Notes: a model not told the origin generated them from the sequence alone. Shown: positions 33,939-44,899, numbered from the stretch's first letter. The stretch: DNA of 64,000 bases from Massospora cicadina (GCA_022478985.1 JAKSZP010002666.1:186001-250000), one strand, 5' to 3'. Program-made: numbers and translations.

Positions 33939-34564
33939 TCATAATAAACTAAATGATTCAAACAAAACGCCCAAAATGGACGGATCAATCAAATCATACC
34001 TAACACAAATCCAACCAGGTGGGCAGTGTATACCGCTATCCCTCCATGGTGGATGAAGAGGGGGATTGGGAGGCTCGTCTTCAGCCGCATCCATCTCATT
34101 CCAGAGTAGGGTGCATGTTAAGGCAGAGAGTAGGGGTGTGGGGGCATCGGCGGTATGGGGTTTGATATCTCTGATGACTGGAACTTCCAAATAGATGTCA
34201 GCCATCATAATGCCAACGATGTATTTGGCCAAAGCATCTTCAGCTTTGAGGCGGGCGTCTGAACATTTAATAAATGTTGCATTGTTCATATGGGTTATTT
34301 TTGCTTTCAGGTTCCATGGCACTGTTACCACATTCTGGATGGCTTCAGTGACGTTTTTGTGTAAAAGTTTCACGTTGATCTTACTTTGTGCAGTAAGATC
34401 GTTGGGGATAACGGGAGGTGGAACTCCTCCTGTGAGCGCAGCCACTGATTTGGCAGCAGCTTTGCAGAGTGGACAGCAATCTGGTGTGGTGGCTGCTTCT
34501 ACTGCAAGCTGATGGTCGCTGTAGAATGGTTTGGCGTTAGGTTGCGAAATATTATTGATTTAGG
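33939..34564 (-). pseudogene. ORF1-like protein of C1, C-terminal part
   Basis: Open stretch of 168 codons. It contains SARLKAEDALAKYIVGIMMA-like helical sequence and the block DAPTPLLSALTCTL, which recurs in element B near 11.2 kb. This part has no counterpart in ORF1 of full LINEs and appears specific to the ORF1-only family. Its N-terminal part lies at 36,504-37,465, beyond C2. Confidence 0.6.
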
Positions 34565-34582
34565 AATTTTGCATCTCATTCT
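34565..34582. repeat. Target-site duplication of C2, left copy
   Basis: AATTTTGCATCTCATTCT here, and AATTTTGCATCCCATTCT at 36,486-36,503: 17 of 18 bases match. Skipping C2 joins the two halves of C1. Confidence 0.8.
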
Positions 34583-36485
34583 ATTCAAATTATTCGATTT
34601 ATTCAAGGTACTCCAACCAAGGGATGGACAGTACCAAACACAACACTCAAAACGACAAAACAAAACTACTAACCAGGTGGGAAGCAGAAACTGCTAACCC
34701 ACCATGGCAGAGGGTGAGGAGGGGTCAGGAGATTGGTTTTTAGAAGGACCCACCTCGATCAAGGGATGTTGGTTACAGTACCAGATCAGAGCAGAAGCCA
34801 GGGTGTTGGGGCATCCGCTTAGTGGGGGTGGAGGTCAGCATAGTAGGAGTTTTCCTCATCCCCATCAAGATAATGACGGGAAAGTGTTTCAACAAAAGCT
34901 GCGAGGAGAACTTCAGCTTCTTTGCGGGCTTCAGGAAGTTGGGTGAAAGGGGAGATACTGTGGCGGGTGATTTTGGCTGAGGGGTTGAATGAAGCAATCA
35001 TTGCGACATTCATAACAGCAACTTCAGCATCATCGAATAGTTTTGAGATGTCACTGCAGGGAGATTCAGGGAAGTCGGGGGGAAGAGGAGGGTGGGCAGG
35101 CCATGCTGGATTTGAGCCACTGACTGGGCCACCGCAGTGCGTAGTTTTAGGCAATGAGGAGAGGCCACCGCAGCTAAGGCGAGCTGATGATCACTTTAGA
35201 AGGGGGCTGTATTGGGCAGAGGAGCGAAATGGCTTAGAGTAGGGGTTTCATCAAAGTCAGGAAGGAAAAATTCTGCCCGACCATAATTGCCTTGGCAGAG
35301 AGGTTAACCTGTATGCTTACTAATGAGGACATTACCTGGTTCGTCAGTTTCAGCCAATAGATCCCATGGATTTTGGTTCACTGGAATATTGGCGTTCAAA
35401 TTTGGGTGGGTGGGATTGGGCGAATGGGCAGCTGCTTGGGTGTGAATGTTGGTCCAAGCATTGCTCTGATTGGCTGGGGTAGATTTAGGTGGGAGAGTGA
35501 GGCTGGAGGTTTTGGGGGGCTGATTTTCCATGTGGGCCCAATGAACGAGATTGGAGGGTGGGAGGGGGCAGCAAAGCGCACATACTGAACCTCCAGAGGG
35601 GGCTCAGAAGCTGCATCAGCAGATTTGGCCTTAGGGCACGCTCTTTTTGCATGGTTGAGGCCAAAGCAGAGGGAACAAATCTGCCTACCATTATCGACCT
35701 GAGCCCAAAAGAAATGATCAGGTGCTGCAGCCACACTAGCGCGGGGTGGGATTTGTTGGGCTATGGTAGGGTGGTGTGGTATGATGGTGGCTGTTGCACG
35801 AGGAGCAGCAAGGCGCTCTGCACCAGATGGAATGGCAAAGATGAGGTTGGGCTGAGTGCCATAAGCCATGATCCCTGCGACTAACTGGTCATACAAAACC
35901 TGGGGTGGAAGGTGGGATGAGAGATTTGCAAAGGATACCACCAGCGTGGTGTCTGAAGGGAGGTGAGTACGGGTTGTGGGAATGGAGGTTTTTTTATAAA
36001 TAAGAGGAGTTTGTGCTGCCGCTTCAGCATCCTCCTCAGATTGGAACCCAACGTCAAAGTAGCCCTTAAAAGGGCGGAAGTCTATAAAGCCAGCTGGCGC
36101 AAAGGCCGCAGTGGCTAGCTCAATAATTGCATTATTGGCATATGGGAATAAATGCCCATAGTCCACTCTGAGGCAATAGCGAATGGCAGAGCGAGGGAGG
36201 GCAAGAGGATGGGGACGAGAAGGGTGGACGCGCGCCAGGTGGAGCGCTAAGTCCCGTGGGGGAACAAAACGGTTTGAAGCAGTGGGCGAGCTGTTTGAGC
36301 CCGTCCAAACGCGCTTGCCCGCGGGGCGGAAAATGCTAGGGTGGGGTGCACTGCTGCCCCACACTGGGGTGGCAGGCGGCAGAGCCAAGGACATCAAAGA
36401 ATAGGTTTGGGCAGACGGCTGTGGACAAATAGAACTTTAACTTAAAATCACTCAAAAGTGACTTCGAGTGGTAAAAGAAAGTGTT
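34583..36485 (-). mobile_element. Element C2: ORF1-only LINE-derived retroposon, 1.9 kb
   Basis: Complete by its 18-bp target duplication. It ends with the LINE-type 3' terminus near 34,603-34,628, followed by a short AATAAATCGAATAATTTG tail. One ORF1-type gene fills almost all of it; no endonuclease or RT. It is locally more GC-rich than its surroundings, which creates long antisense frames on the plus strand (34,195-35,884) that I disregard. Confidence 0.85.
34700..36397 (-). pseudogene. ORF1-like protein of C2
   Basis: Best preserved member. The first 333 codons (36,397 to 35,396) are open: a Pro/Ser-rich N-terminus with PVWGSSAPHPSIFRPAGKRV, an RRM-like region (RVDYGHLFPYANNAIIELAT, APAGFIDFRPFKGYFDVGFQ), a second block (TTLVVSFANLSSHLPPQVLY), and a CCHC knuckle CSLCFGLNHAKRACP near 35.66 kb. 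After a frameshift the C-terminal part continues (NPWDLLAETDEPGNVL; DAEVAVMNVAMIASFNPSAK). The order of domains equals LINE L ORF1 up to the knuckle. Probable role: binding its own RNA; mobilisation would need LINE enzymes in trans. Confidence 0.75.
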
Positions 36486-36503
36486 AATTTTGCATCCCAT
36501 TCT

Positions 36504-37465
36504 GCATTACAGAACTGTTTGACTTGCAGTGATGGTTCTTCAATGACATTACCTGATTCATTGATTTTGTCCAAATACTTCCATGGGTTTTGGTTGAATT
36601 AAATTGGAGTTTTGGCATATGGTTGAGGATTGGCTGGATTTCTGGATTTTGCCTAGATCAAACTGGGGTCCAATCCTGCGCTTGATTGGAAAAATTATGC
36701 ATGGCCCTGGGGCAAGGTGGATGCTGATTGGTGGCTGTAGGTGCAGCTGCAGCATCAGGCATTGGAGGAGGGGAAGGTAGGATTGTACCCTATGTCAGAG
36801 TTGGCGCGGGGTGGGTGGCGGATTGGTGGGCGTCAGGCAAACTTTCAGCATTGACAGAAGTTTCTGAGTATGAGCATTTACATTTCAAGTGGTCTAACTT
36901 GAAACAGGATGGACAAATCATCTGTCCGCCCTCAACGCGGGCCCAGAACGGATGGTCAGGGGCAGATGGGATGGTGGCACGAGGGGGAATTGCTAAAGAA
37001 ATTTTTTTTTAAATTCAGGGCTGATCATGGCAAATGCCTGAGGCCTGGCAAGGCGTGTGGCCCCATTTGAGACCACAAATTGTAGGATGGGGTTGGCGCC
37101 GTAGGCTGCCAATCCTTCCATAAGCTACTGGTGAAGCACTTTGGGGGGGGGAGTTGGGTGGGCAGACCCGCGAACTGGACCACCAAAGTGGTATCTGTTG
37201 GGAGCTGGGTCTGAGTTGTTGGGAGGGGGATATTATTAAAAATTAGCAGCACTGTTGCCGCAGTGGCTGCATTGGCTTCACAGGGGAAGCCAAGATCAAA
37301 GTATTCCTTATAGGGGCAGAAGTCTATATAACAGGCTGGTGTTATCACCACCTGCGCCATTTTGATAATGGCTTGGTCATTGTAGGAGAAGAATTTACCA
37401 TATTCGACCCTAAGGCCAAAATGCATATTGCTCTGGGGGAGCACCAGGGGGCAGCGGGGCACCAC
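36504..37465 (-). pseudogene. ORF1-like protein of C1, N-terminal part
   Basis: Homologous to the first half of C2: RVEYGKFFSYNDQAIIKMAQ, TPACYIDFCPYKEYFDLGFP, TTLVVQFAGLPTQLPPPK, and a complete zinc knuckle CPSCFKLDHLKCKC near 36.9 kb. It has frameshifts after 37,025. It joins 33,939-34,564 when C2 is skipped. Confidence 0.7.
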
Positions 37466-37727
37466 TTGGGTTCATGCTAGATGGGCATTGTGATCCTTGG
37501 GAGGAACTAATCATCCCAAGGGTTTGGAATGACTGGCGAGCCAGTCTGAGCGCGTTTTCCTGTCAGATGGAATTGGAGGGGGAGTTTCACCGCTGCCCCA
37601 CGCTGGGACTGTCAGCGGGGGATCTGATGACATCAGAGCAAGACTTTGGTGTGCGATTAAGTGTTTGTTTTAATTTACCAAAATTAATTTGCTCAGAAAG
37701 TTATGCCAAGCAGAGAATATTCAGTAT

Positions 37728-37836
37728 ATAAGAATGATAACTCCAATATCCATTAGAGGACCTCAACCCTACGAATAAGCAGACTTATAATCTCAGTCAG
37801 GCGGGTTAATATGGTCATATCCAAAATTTCAACTCA
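37728..37836 (-). repeat. Element H 5' LTR, part 2
   Basis: Matches 29,385-29,495 of the 3' LTR, for example AACTCCAATATCCATTAGA against AACTCCCATATCCACTAGA. The outer end is estimated at 37,836, where homology stops. Confidence 0.7.
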
Positions 37837-38080
37837 TGTCAATTTCATTTTGCCCATTCAATAAAGAAAAAACTGATCACTCATGATTGTATATACTCTC
37901 AAATAAAATTTCTGGTACTGCCTGAATTCAATCCATTGGAGCTTACTCATCCTAACCCACTAGGTTTGGGTAAATATTAGTGTCACTCCTGATATAGTCT
38001 TGCATAACGATTCCTATGATCTAGTTCTTAGGATTCATTAAATCTGATTTTAATTCTTAAATTAGTTTCAAAGTCATTAA
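37837..38080 (+). pseudogene. Protease of element G, downstream half
   Basis: The plus strand at 37.92-38.05 kb reads IQSIGAYSS, stop, PTRFG, and then TIPMI, stop, FLGFIKSDFN. The same stretch of element D is TQSIGAFSSLPLKIGKL and LLLGTHFLRKFD. This shows that 22,671 and 37,837 were once adjacent. Confidence 0.6.
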
Positions 38081-38339
38081 TTTCCCATCTTAGCTGCTGC
38101 GTTTGATTAATATCAAAAATCGCCTATGGAAAAGTTCAAGAAACCCTCCATGCTTTGTTTAAAACATCCTAAGTCTCTGGAAAAAACTGAGGTATTGATG
38201 GATTAGATTTAAAGTTACTCTTCTTCATACAGTGGTGGATGTGTCAAAAGGAATTCCCTTTTTCCCATTACTAAGATGATAATAAACTAAAATTAAAGTT
38301 CTGGTGAAAAATGGGAATCCAAAAACTGTACCTATTGCA

Positions 38340-38600
38340 CATCATTTAGAGGTTTAGAGGGAATTACACTGTTTATTAAAAACCCTTTTTCTGACCTGAC
38401 ATACTTGATACTTCGTAACAGTGGACAAGCATGGTATTATTGATTAAAATTGCTTTATCAGCCTTTATGATTACTCAGAACCACCCATTTTTTTATTTTT
38501 GTACCTTGCCAATAGAACATGTCAGCTCTTTCTCCGCCTAAGGATTATTTGACAATCTAGATCTTAAAGAGGCTTTAGTCATCATCACACTAGTAAAATT
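38340..38600 (+). pseudogene. dUTPase-like relic of element G
   Basis: Between the protease and RT of G, one frame reads HGIID, stop, NCFISLYDYSEPPIFLFL and then ANRTCQLFLRL. This pattern recalls motif 3 (GxxD) and motif 5-like ends of dUTPase (GDRxAQL), at the position where D has PGILDYAYSGSLSVLLLN. Decayed and tentative. Confidence 0.3.
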
Positions 38601-38699
38601 AAGTTCAGCGATACCTTAATCATTGATCAACATCAAATGGTGATTCTTTCATTGGGGAGTAAGCGACATCTTCTACAAAGATCCTGAAAGGTTTAGCTT

Positions 38700-39553
38700 A
38701 TTGAAAGGTGTTATGTACTGACTACAAACTGGAGACTCTCAGACTGTCTAGGCTTGATCATATAAGTAATCTAAAAATCAAATAGGCAGGATCACTTAGG
38801 CACTGAAACAACTGATGCACGCCGGCCACTTATATCCCTCTCAGAGTCCTTAAGCTTCCCCTGTTACTAATCCTTAAGAAAGTTGGAAGTCATATCATTG
38901 TAATGAATTATCTAAATTAAATGCAATCACTAAAAGTTCAGCTACTCCTTTCCTCAAATCAATGATTCTCTCATCCTTTTAGCCAGATGAAATTCTTCTC
39001 AGCTCTGTATCCTTATAGTGGATACTGTCAGAACAAGCATTCTCTTAAAGACAAGGATAAATGCGCTTTTCTTTCCAGAGAAGCCTGTTTGAACATTCTG
39101 CTTGTCCCAGGGGTTATGAAACGTTCATACGACCTTATGGAAGACTTTGAAAGGTATGCTATGGGATCTGAAAATTTCTAGCGTATTGGTTTAACTTGAT
39201 GATGTCACAATATTCTTCCAAACCTTGATTGAACATTGAAAGCTTCTCTGCGAAGTTTTTGATGTATTGGGAGCAGAATCTATCAAGTTGAAGCAAACAT
39301 TATATTATTTTAGAGTAATATCAAATCTAGATCATAAGGTTAATTGTAAGGGTATTTCAAAATTACCTGATAAAGTCACCATCTAAAAGATTTCTCATCC
39401 CCAAAGTTTGAGGAATGTGTAAGACTTCTTGGGGATGATCAATTACTATTGGCAATTTATCCATCAATTAACTGTCTTTGTTGAGCCCCTTGTTAATTAC
39501 TTTAAAAAAAGTTCCATATCATTGAGAAAAATCACAGCGATATGATTCAAGTC
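38700..39553 (+). pseudogene. Reverse transcriptase of element G, truncated by Element 3
   Basis: ALKQLMHAGHLYPSQSP, stop, ASPV at 38.8 kb matches ELNQLLEAGLLKPSNSPWAS of D. SKLNAITKS follows (DYRxLNTIT block), then KDKCAFLSREACLNILL (39.05 kb), a YLDD region now reading LTxxDVTIF near 39.2 kb, and the connection SLRNV, stop, DFLGMINYYWQFIHQLTV. The domain breaks at Element 3. Confidence 0.6.
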
Positions 39554-40019
39554 TGTTGCGATTCCAATATGACTGGACAATAGGCTCTTAGTCAATATGG
39601 CGGAACAGATGGAATCTGCTGGAATCAAAATGATACTGGGAATTTAAGCACTTTGAAATGACGCACTAAGCAAAATAAGGTGGTTTATGCCAAGATTAGA
39701 TACAAATGAGAGTAAGTTGAAAAGGGAATCAGGATAGAAGAGTACCAAGCTAAGGACGCATCTGGCTGGGGAACCTAGGTATAAAGAGTCTGATGGAAGT
39801 TAAAGGTTAAAAAGGTTTTTACAAGAAGAGGAGCGCGAAGACAAGTCTGCAATTAATATTAAAATAAAGGTTTAAATCAGGGGTGATAGCTCCATACATA
39901 TTATATTAAGTATTATTATAAATTGGCGATCCTCATATCATACGATTTGGTTGCTCAGTGGTTCATACCCTGTGTAAAACCAAATTAGCGGAATTGAGCT
40001 CAAACGCCGAGAACCAACA
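39554..40019 (+). repeat. Element 3 5' LTR
   Basis: 466 bp, from TGTTGCGATTCC to GAACCAACA. It matches the 3' LTR throughout. A TAATATTAAAATAAAGG TATA-like segment lies near 39.86 kb. Confidence 0.9.
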
Positions 40020-40020
40020 G

Positions 40021-40038
40021 TGGTGCTCACTACAGGGG
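40021..40038 (+). other. Primer binding site of Element 3
   Basis: TGGTGCTCACTACAGGGG, one base after the CAACA end of the LTR. Identical to the sites of H and D. Confidence 0.85.
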
Positions 40039-40159
40039 GCCCACTAAGCAACTAAAGTTGAAAATAACCAGAAAGCCTATTACTCTACAATTAGGAGTCC
40101 TCCTCTGTTCCAACAGCAACCCTGCTCACAGTATATAATAGAATAAGTTCTTCTATGAA

Positions 40160-41320
40160 TACAAGCTGTGGAACAGCAACTGAACGAAGAAAGGGGAGTC
40201 TGCCAGAAATTACAACAACAATATGAAACGCTGCAACAGTTAAACAACGGACAGTTAGCAGAGCAAAGCAAATTTGTTCATTGTCGGGATTTTAACCAGA
40301 TGAATCCTTCCAATATTATTTGAATTAGGGTTTTCATTTAGTCAGGTGTAATTGCCGGCTAATCGCCTAGTTTGATACTATTTAGTGATATATATTTGTT
40401 TGAGTTTAAGTTCAACGGAAGCTGCATTCACCGCCAAAATGCCATCCAAAGGTCGTTGTGGGAGTTTCCAGCGGAAAGCTGAGGAATCTGTTATGACTCA
40501 TCAGAATTGGTTTCATCATCCAATTCGGAGCACTGGCAACTCATGCCAAGGATGCTCAAATTCCTATTTAGTTATGAGTTCATATACAATTGACAAGCGA
40601 CTTATGCTGAGGATGAATTGACCTAATATTAATTCAGTGATCAGTGAGCAGATCTAAGAGGGAATCTCTATGAAAAGTTTATGATCTGATAGTGGTTTTG
40701 GAATCAAGAGGCTGATGAGTTTTCTGGCAGATGATTGGCCAAAGAACTTGGGCGCAGTAGCCCTGAAAGTGGTAAAAATAGTCATTCATTCCCTCTAAGT
40801 AAACATCTCTCATATGCCTATTTTTCCTATTTGTTTGAAGTAGCAAGAGCCACTAGAGTGGGGAAAATAGGATAGGAGATCCCCAAAGGCGTGGGTGATC
40901 ATGCCTGGAGTGGCCGGCGCTGCCAGCTCCCATACCTCCTCCTTATGAAAAACCAGTGGGAACCTGGCCAGATGGCTACCAATGGTGAGCTGCATAGCCA
41001 CCAACCCTATTGGGGTGCAACGCAGGAGGTTCCATAGCCACCCAGTAAGGGGATGGACTCGCTGGGGCATGCCCAGATGGGTTGGTGAAGGGTTGCGAGG
41101 GTGGGGCAGCGCGGAAGTGCCTAAGCTGCCCAGGAAGGGGGCAGGACTTGCCAGGGCACACGCCGAGGACGCCTGGGGCTAAAAGCAAGCCATTGGTGGT
41201 TGGTTGGTAGGTTGGACGCAGGACTTATAGGGTTTGGTACGCCAATGAAAGCGAAATAGCAAAGGACCACCAGTCTTCATACTGGTTGACCTGGCACACT
41301 AGCGGAGCCCAAGCATGATT
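40160..41320 (+). pseudogene. Gag N-terminal region of Element 3
   Basis: From 40,165 the frame EQQLNEERGVCQKLQQQYET with LQQLNNGQLAEQS looks like a Gln-rich coiled coil. It then decays, and 40.4-41.3 kb has only short open pieces. No collagen-like segment is seen, unlike D, E and G. The frames near 40,982-41,182 and 40,810-41,188 have no recognisable domain. Confidence 0.4.
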
Positions 41321-41339
41321 TCACAACATTCATATTGAG

Positions 41340-42146
41340 AAATTGCCTCCTTTCAGTCATAATGAGAAACTACACGGCTACTTTAAGCAGTTTGAATTCG
41401 CTGTGGAAGGAGCTACAGTTTGACAAAAAGCGAAATTGTTGCTGTCCGCTTTGGATATGGAAAGCACTGATCAGGTGACCTGCTATTCTCCTAACATCTT
41501 GGTATCATATGCACAAGTAAAAATGATTATCATCTGGCTGTTTGGGGGCGCTACCAAGATGTTTCAACAAAAAGCCGACTTTATGACTATACAGTTTTAT
41601 CAAAGCAAAACTCTGTCAGAATTTGCTGAGCAGTTTTTGGCGAAAGCACACATTCTGCTTGGAGCCATTATCTTAACCAATGAAGATGTAAGTATAGCAA
41701 TGACGGCAGCTGTCAAACCACTCTGGGAACTATATAACGTCATGTCCCATGTGTTGGATGGGGATGCCAGACTTATTCTGATTGTGAACGCCTTATGGCG
41801 GCTCTCCGCCATGAACAGTGCTCCCAATGTAGCCCAAAAATTGCTGTTGCCCCCACTCCAACCCTTGCGGAGTATAGGCCACAGCGACTAGGTTATCAGC
41901 TGCTAAAACGTATTTGTTCCTTCTATGAGTGAAAATACCCTTTCTGGCCCAGGTACGCTTCCCCAGTTCATTTGTGACCTAGGAACCTTTGGGTCTTCTG
42001 CCCCAAACTATAGACGCGCACCTTTCATGAACGCTTGCTTCCAGTGTGGACAAAGTGGGCATTATGCAGCCAATTGCCCTAGTCACCTACATGTGTATGC
42101 AATGCCAACTAGGATAATTGAGAAGGGAAAAGCTCAAGAGGAGTAG
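41340..42146 (+). pseudogene. Gag capsid and zinc knuckle of Element 3
   Basis: The capsid starts about PPFSHNEKLHGYFKQFEFAV (41.35 kb) and continues in a 151-codon open stretch (41,436-41,891) with MFQQKADFMTIQFYQSKTLS and FAEQFLAKAHILLG, a typical retrotransposon-gag pattern. After a stop, a second stretch carries the CCHC knuckle CFQCGQSGHYAANC at 42,036-42,077, all four ligands intact. Confidence 0.8.
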
Positions 42147-42230
42147 AGAGGACGCTCTAGCTCTGCTAAGTCCATATCACTTATCCTTAAAAATCCCCAA
42201 ACATCTTTTTAGGTAAAAATTAACTCTTAA

Positions 42231-43070
42231 TTGGATGATGTGTTATACCATCAGCTTTTATTGGATACCCCTGCTTCCGCTTCCATGAGTAAAGGCTCAC
42301 CCCATCAGGCTGAGCTTCGCCAGGATGTGCAGAAGCCATATATGTGGCAGATCCTGGAACAGACTGGCATTAGCAAACCGGATCCTTCACTGAACATCAC
42401 TCCTTTAGTAGGGGTTACCATAGCCATTCTGGTGGAGAAAATCGCTATGGAGTATCCTCAAGTTGGAAAGGGCATTTCTTCTTTTTTGAGTAGCACAAAG
42501 CCCTTGAATGTACAAGCAATACACACCAATGATTCTTCTTACTCAGAATGTACTTATTGCGATATATTCGTTCAAAACACGAAAATCCGCGCTATCATAG
42601 ACATGGGAGCACCTGTGAACATAGTCTCCACTCGGTTGGTGGCTAAACTTATGTTGAAACTGGATGTGGACCATCGCGTAGTATATGGGACCGTGGGAAC
42701 GCACAGCACTGTGTTGGAAGGAGCATATAGCACGTTGCCTCTACAATTTGGGTCAGTTCAGGTGTCTGCTCCAGCGGTGGTTTTGCCAAATAACCACTTT
42801 AATATGTTAATTGGCGCGGCTTTCATGAGGAAATTTGGCGTTGTGATAGATATGGCGGAAGAAACCCTTACCATATTTGGTCAACAAATTCCAGTATATT
42901 TTTCCTCTGGTGGAATCCCAACGGATCCAGTCCACTCTGGCCAGATCAATCTAGCATACAGTGATGGAGTAATCCCTGTTTGCTACCAGCGACTGAGTTG
43001 GTGGACCAAGATCCTTCCCAACCAGATATATGATATAAGGGAATCCCGCTTTGAGCAACGCGCCCTTTAA
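42231..43070 (+). pseudogene. Retropepsin of Element 3
   Basis: Open stretch of 279 codons. The protease core begins near 42,560: TKIRAIIDMGAPVNIVSTRL, where the usual triad DTG is DMG, with the catalytic Asp kept at 42,600. AVVLPNNHFNMLIGAAFMRK follows, matching the second conserved LLGxxFL block. The first part of the stretch is a linker after the zinc knuckle. Confidence 0.8.
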
Positions 43071-43340
43071 GCTTACCGTCTGGACACCAGGGCATAATAG
43101 GGACTGAGCTTGAGATTGAAGTCCCTAAGGGGCTTTATGGAGAAATCCTGGCGCCTCATCAGCACTCATGGCTCAAACCACACGTGGCTCCAGGGTTATT
43201 GTTTCCTGGGAATGGGGAGGTGAAGGTGCTGCTCGCGAACCTACAGAAGGAGACAATAACAATCAGGTGGCACCAAGTGGTGGCTTACCTACACTTCGTT
43301 CCTATCAGGGAAGTTCGTCGTATTCATGACTTTGGCTCAT
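43071..43340 (+). pseudogene. dUTPase-like domain of Element 3
   Basis: Between protease and RT, the plus strand reads GTELEIEVPKGLYGEILAPH, then HVAPGLLFPGNGEVKVLLAN and HQVVAYLHFVPI. This follows the dUTPase scheme: an IPxGxYGxIxPRS motif, GxxDxxYxGEVxVxLxN, and GDxxAQL. The expected catalytic Asp of motif 3 is missing (LLFPGNGEV), so it should be catalytically dead even without stops. The open part (43,184-43,564) runs on into the RT lead-in. Confidence 0.55.
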
Positions 43341-43429
43341 GGGAAGATCTCAGATTACCAGCTTGCTCCACGTTTGGCGTACTGACTGTAGTATGGGAAG
43401 CACTCATGGGATTATCAGCGGAACAACAA

Positions 43430-44345
43430 GATAAGGCTATGGCCTTATTTGAAAAGTATCGGGATATTTTTGTTAATGATGATCATGACCTGGGGTGCGC
43501 TCAAGGGGTGGTACATTGGATAGATAATGGGGGATCACCCTCCCATTTGTTCACGACCCATTAGACATTCAAAAGAAGTGGAAGAGGTTGTCTCCAACAA
43601 AGTAGATAAACTTATTGAGCAAGGAATGCTAGAGCCATCAAATAGTCTGTGGGCATCGCCTGTGCTCATCGTAAAGAAGAAGGATGGCATGAATCAAGTG
43701 CTTATTGACTATCATAAACTTAATAATGTAACAAAGAAAGATTCGTACCATCTTCTGCAGATTGATGATGCATTAGACCAATTGGGCAGGGAAAACTATT
43801 TTTCCACCATAGATCTGATCTTGGGGTATTGGCAGATTGAATTGCCATTAATGGAATGGGAGAAATGTGCAATCATCACCTCAAGAGGATTGTTCCAGCT
43901 GACGCTCATGTAGCAAGGGTTGTGTAATGCTCTGGCTACATTCTAGTGTGCCATGTATACGATTTTAGGTGATTTAATGCTGTCCTGAATCTTAATTTAC
44001 ATTAATGACATCAATGTGTTTTTGCAGACATTTACGGAGCACCTAGACCACTTGGAGCTAGTGTTTCAGCGCCTTGCCACTGCTAATATCAAAATTAAGC
44101 CTAAAAAAGTGACATTTCTTTAAAGAGACAATTAGAATACCTTGGGTTTGTCGTGGATTCACATGGGCTTAAACTGCAGCTGACTAAAGTAGAAGCGATA
44201 GGCAGAATGACTCGGCCATTGAATAAGTGGGACATTCAAGTGTTTCTGGTAATGGTTGAGTATTACCGATGGTTCATTCCCAATTTCAGCTGCATCAGGT
44301 CCCCACTTTTTGAGCTATTAAAAAACACTTTTTCCAATTGGATGG
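43430..44345 (+). pseudogene. Reverse transcriptase of Element 3
   Basis: The lead-in ALFEKYRDIFVNDDHDLG is in one frame; RT continues after a frameshift near 43.53 kb: SKEVEEVVSNKVDKLIEQGM, NSLWASPVLIVKKKDGMNQV, DYHKLNNVTKKDSYHLLQID, TIDLILGYWQIELPLMEWEK. The catalytic box reads IYINDINVFLQTF near 44.0 kb, with YLDD changed to YIND. Connection: WDIQVFLVMVEYYRWFIPNF. Stops occur around 43.91 and 44.0 kb. Confidence 0.85.
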
Positions 44346-44820
44346 AATGATGCCAGAGCACTTTAGATGTATTGCGTACCACATTAGCAAGCACACCCAT
44401 TTTGCAATACCCCAACTTTGATAAGCCGTTCATAGTGCAAATGGATGCCTTGCTCTCCGCTATAGGGGCAGTATTATCTCAGAAGGATGATGATAACGTG
44501 GAGAATCCTGTTGCTTTCTGTAGTCGAAGTTTGAGCTATCATGAACGTAATACACCATTATTAAGTGAGAATGTTTTGTGGTCTTTTATGCTTATAAACA
44601 GTTTTGAGTATACCTGCATGGGGTATAATTCCAAGTCATAACGGACCATGCTTCCTTGCATTGGTTGCAGAATCTGCGTGAACTGGAAGGTTGGCTCACA
44701 CGTTGTGTGTTGAAGCTGCAAGCATATTATTTTGAGATCTTACATTGACCAGGAGTGAAACATCAAAATGTATATTGTCTCTCTAGGCTGCTAAAAGTCG
44801 CAATCACAGCAGATCTAGCT
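44346..44820 (+). pseudogene. RNase H of Element 3
   Basis: TPILQYPNFDKPFIVQMDAL with SAIGAVLSQKDD contains the TDAS block as MDAL. NPVAFCSRSLSYHERN follows. After 44,641 the frame is lost, but TDHASLHWL and LTRC-type pieces can be followed to about 44.75 kb. Confidence 0.75.
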
Positions 44821-44899
44821 GACATAATGTATGAGAAGATGGTGGTAAATAAATACCAGGATGAGCCGCCACATGTGATTAAGGTACTAGATGGTCTTA

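Larger units (their letters stand above)
33877..37715 (-). mobile_element. Element C1: ORF1-only LINE-derived retroposon, interrupted by C2
   Basis: Flanked by the 12-bp duplication AATATTCAGTAT (33,865-33,876 and 37,716-37,727) inside the 5' LTR of H. Its 3' end (33,881-33,920) has the shared LINE terminus, CTTACCTCAGCTAAATAAA on the minus strand. It encodes an ORF1 protein only. Element C2 lies inside it (34,583-36,485), leaving about 1.9 kb of C1 itself. Confidence 0.8.
22672..37836 (-). mobile_element. Element H: minus-strand LTR element with long LTRs, carrying three nested insertions
   Basis: The two LTRs of about 1.35-1.4 kb are homologous along their whole length once insertions are removed (22,672-22,875 with 28,354-29,495, versus 32,593-33,876 with 37,728-37,836). 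The primer site is at 32,574-32,591 and a purine tract abuts the other LTR. The internal region is about 3.1 kb, without recognisable protease, RT or integrase. It resembles a large non-autonomous or degenerate LTR element. It interrupts the protease of element G. I could not find a clean target duplication at its outer ends. Confidence 0.7.

Noticed and set aside
34195..35884. Series of long plus-strand open frames (for example 34,195-34,512 and 35,558-35,884)
   Set aside because: They lie antisense to the ORF1-like genes of C1 and C2, which have clear zinc-knuckle and RRM-like homology on the minus strand; the higher GC content there lengthens random frames.
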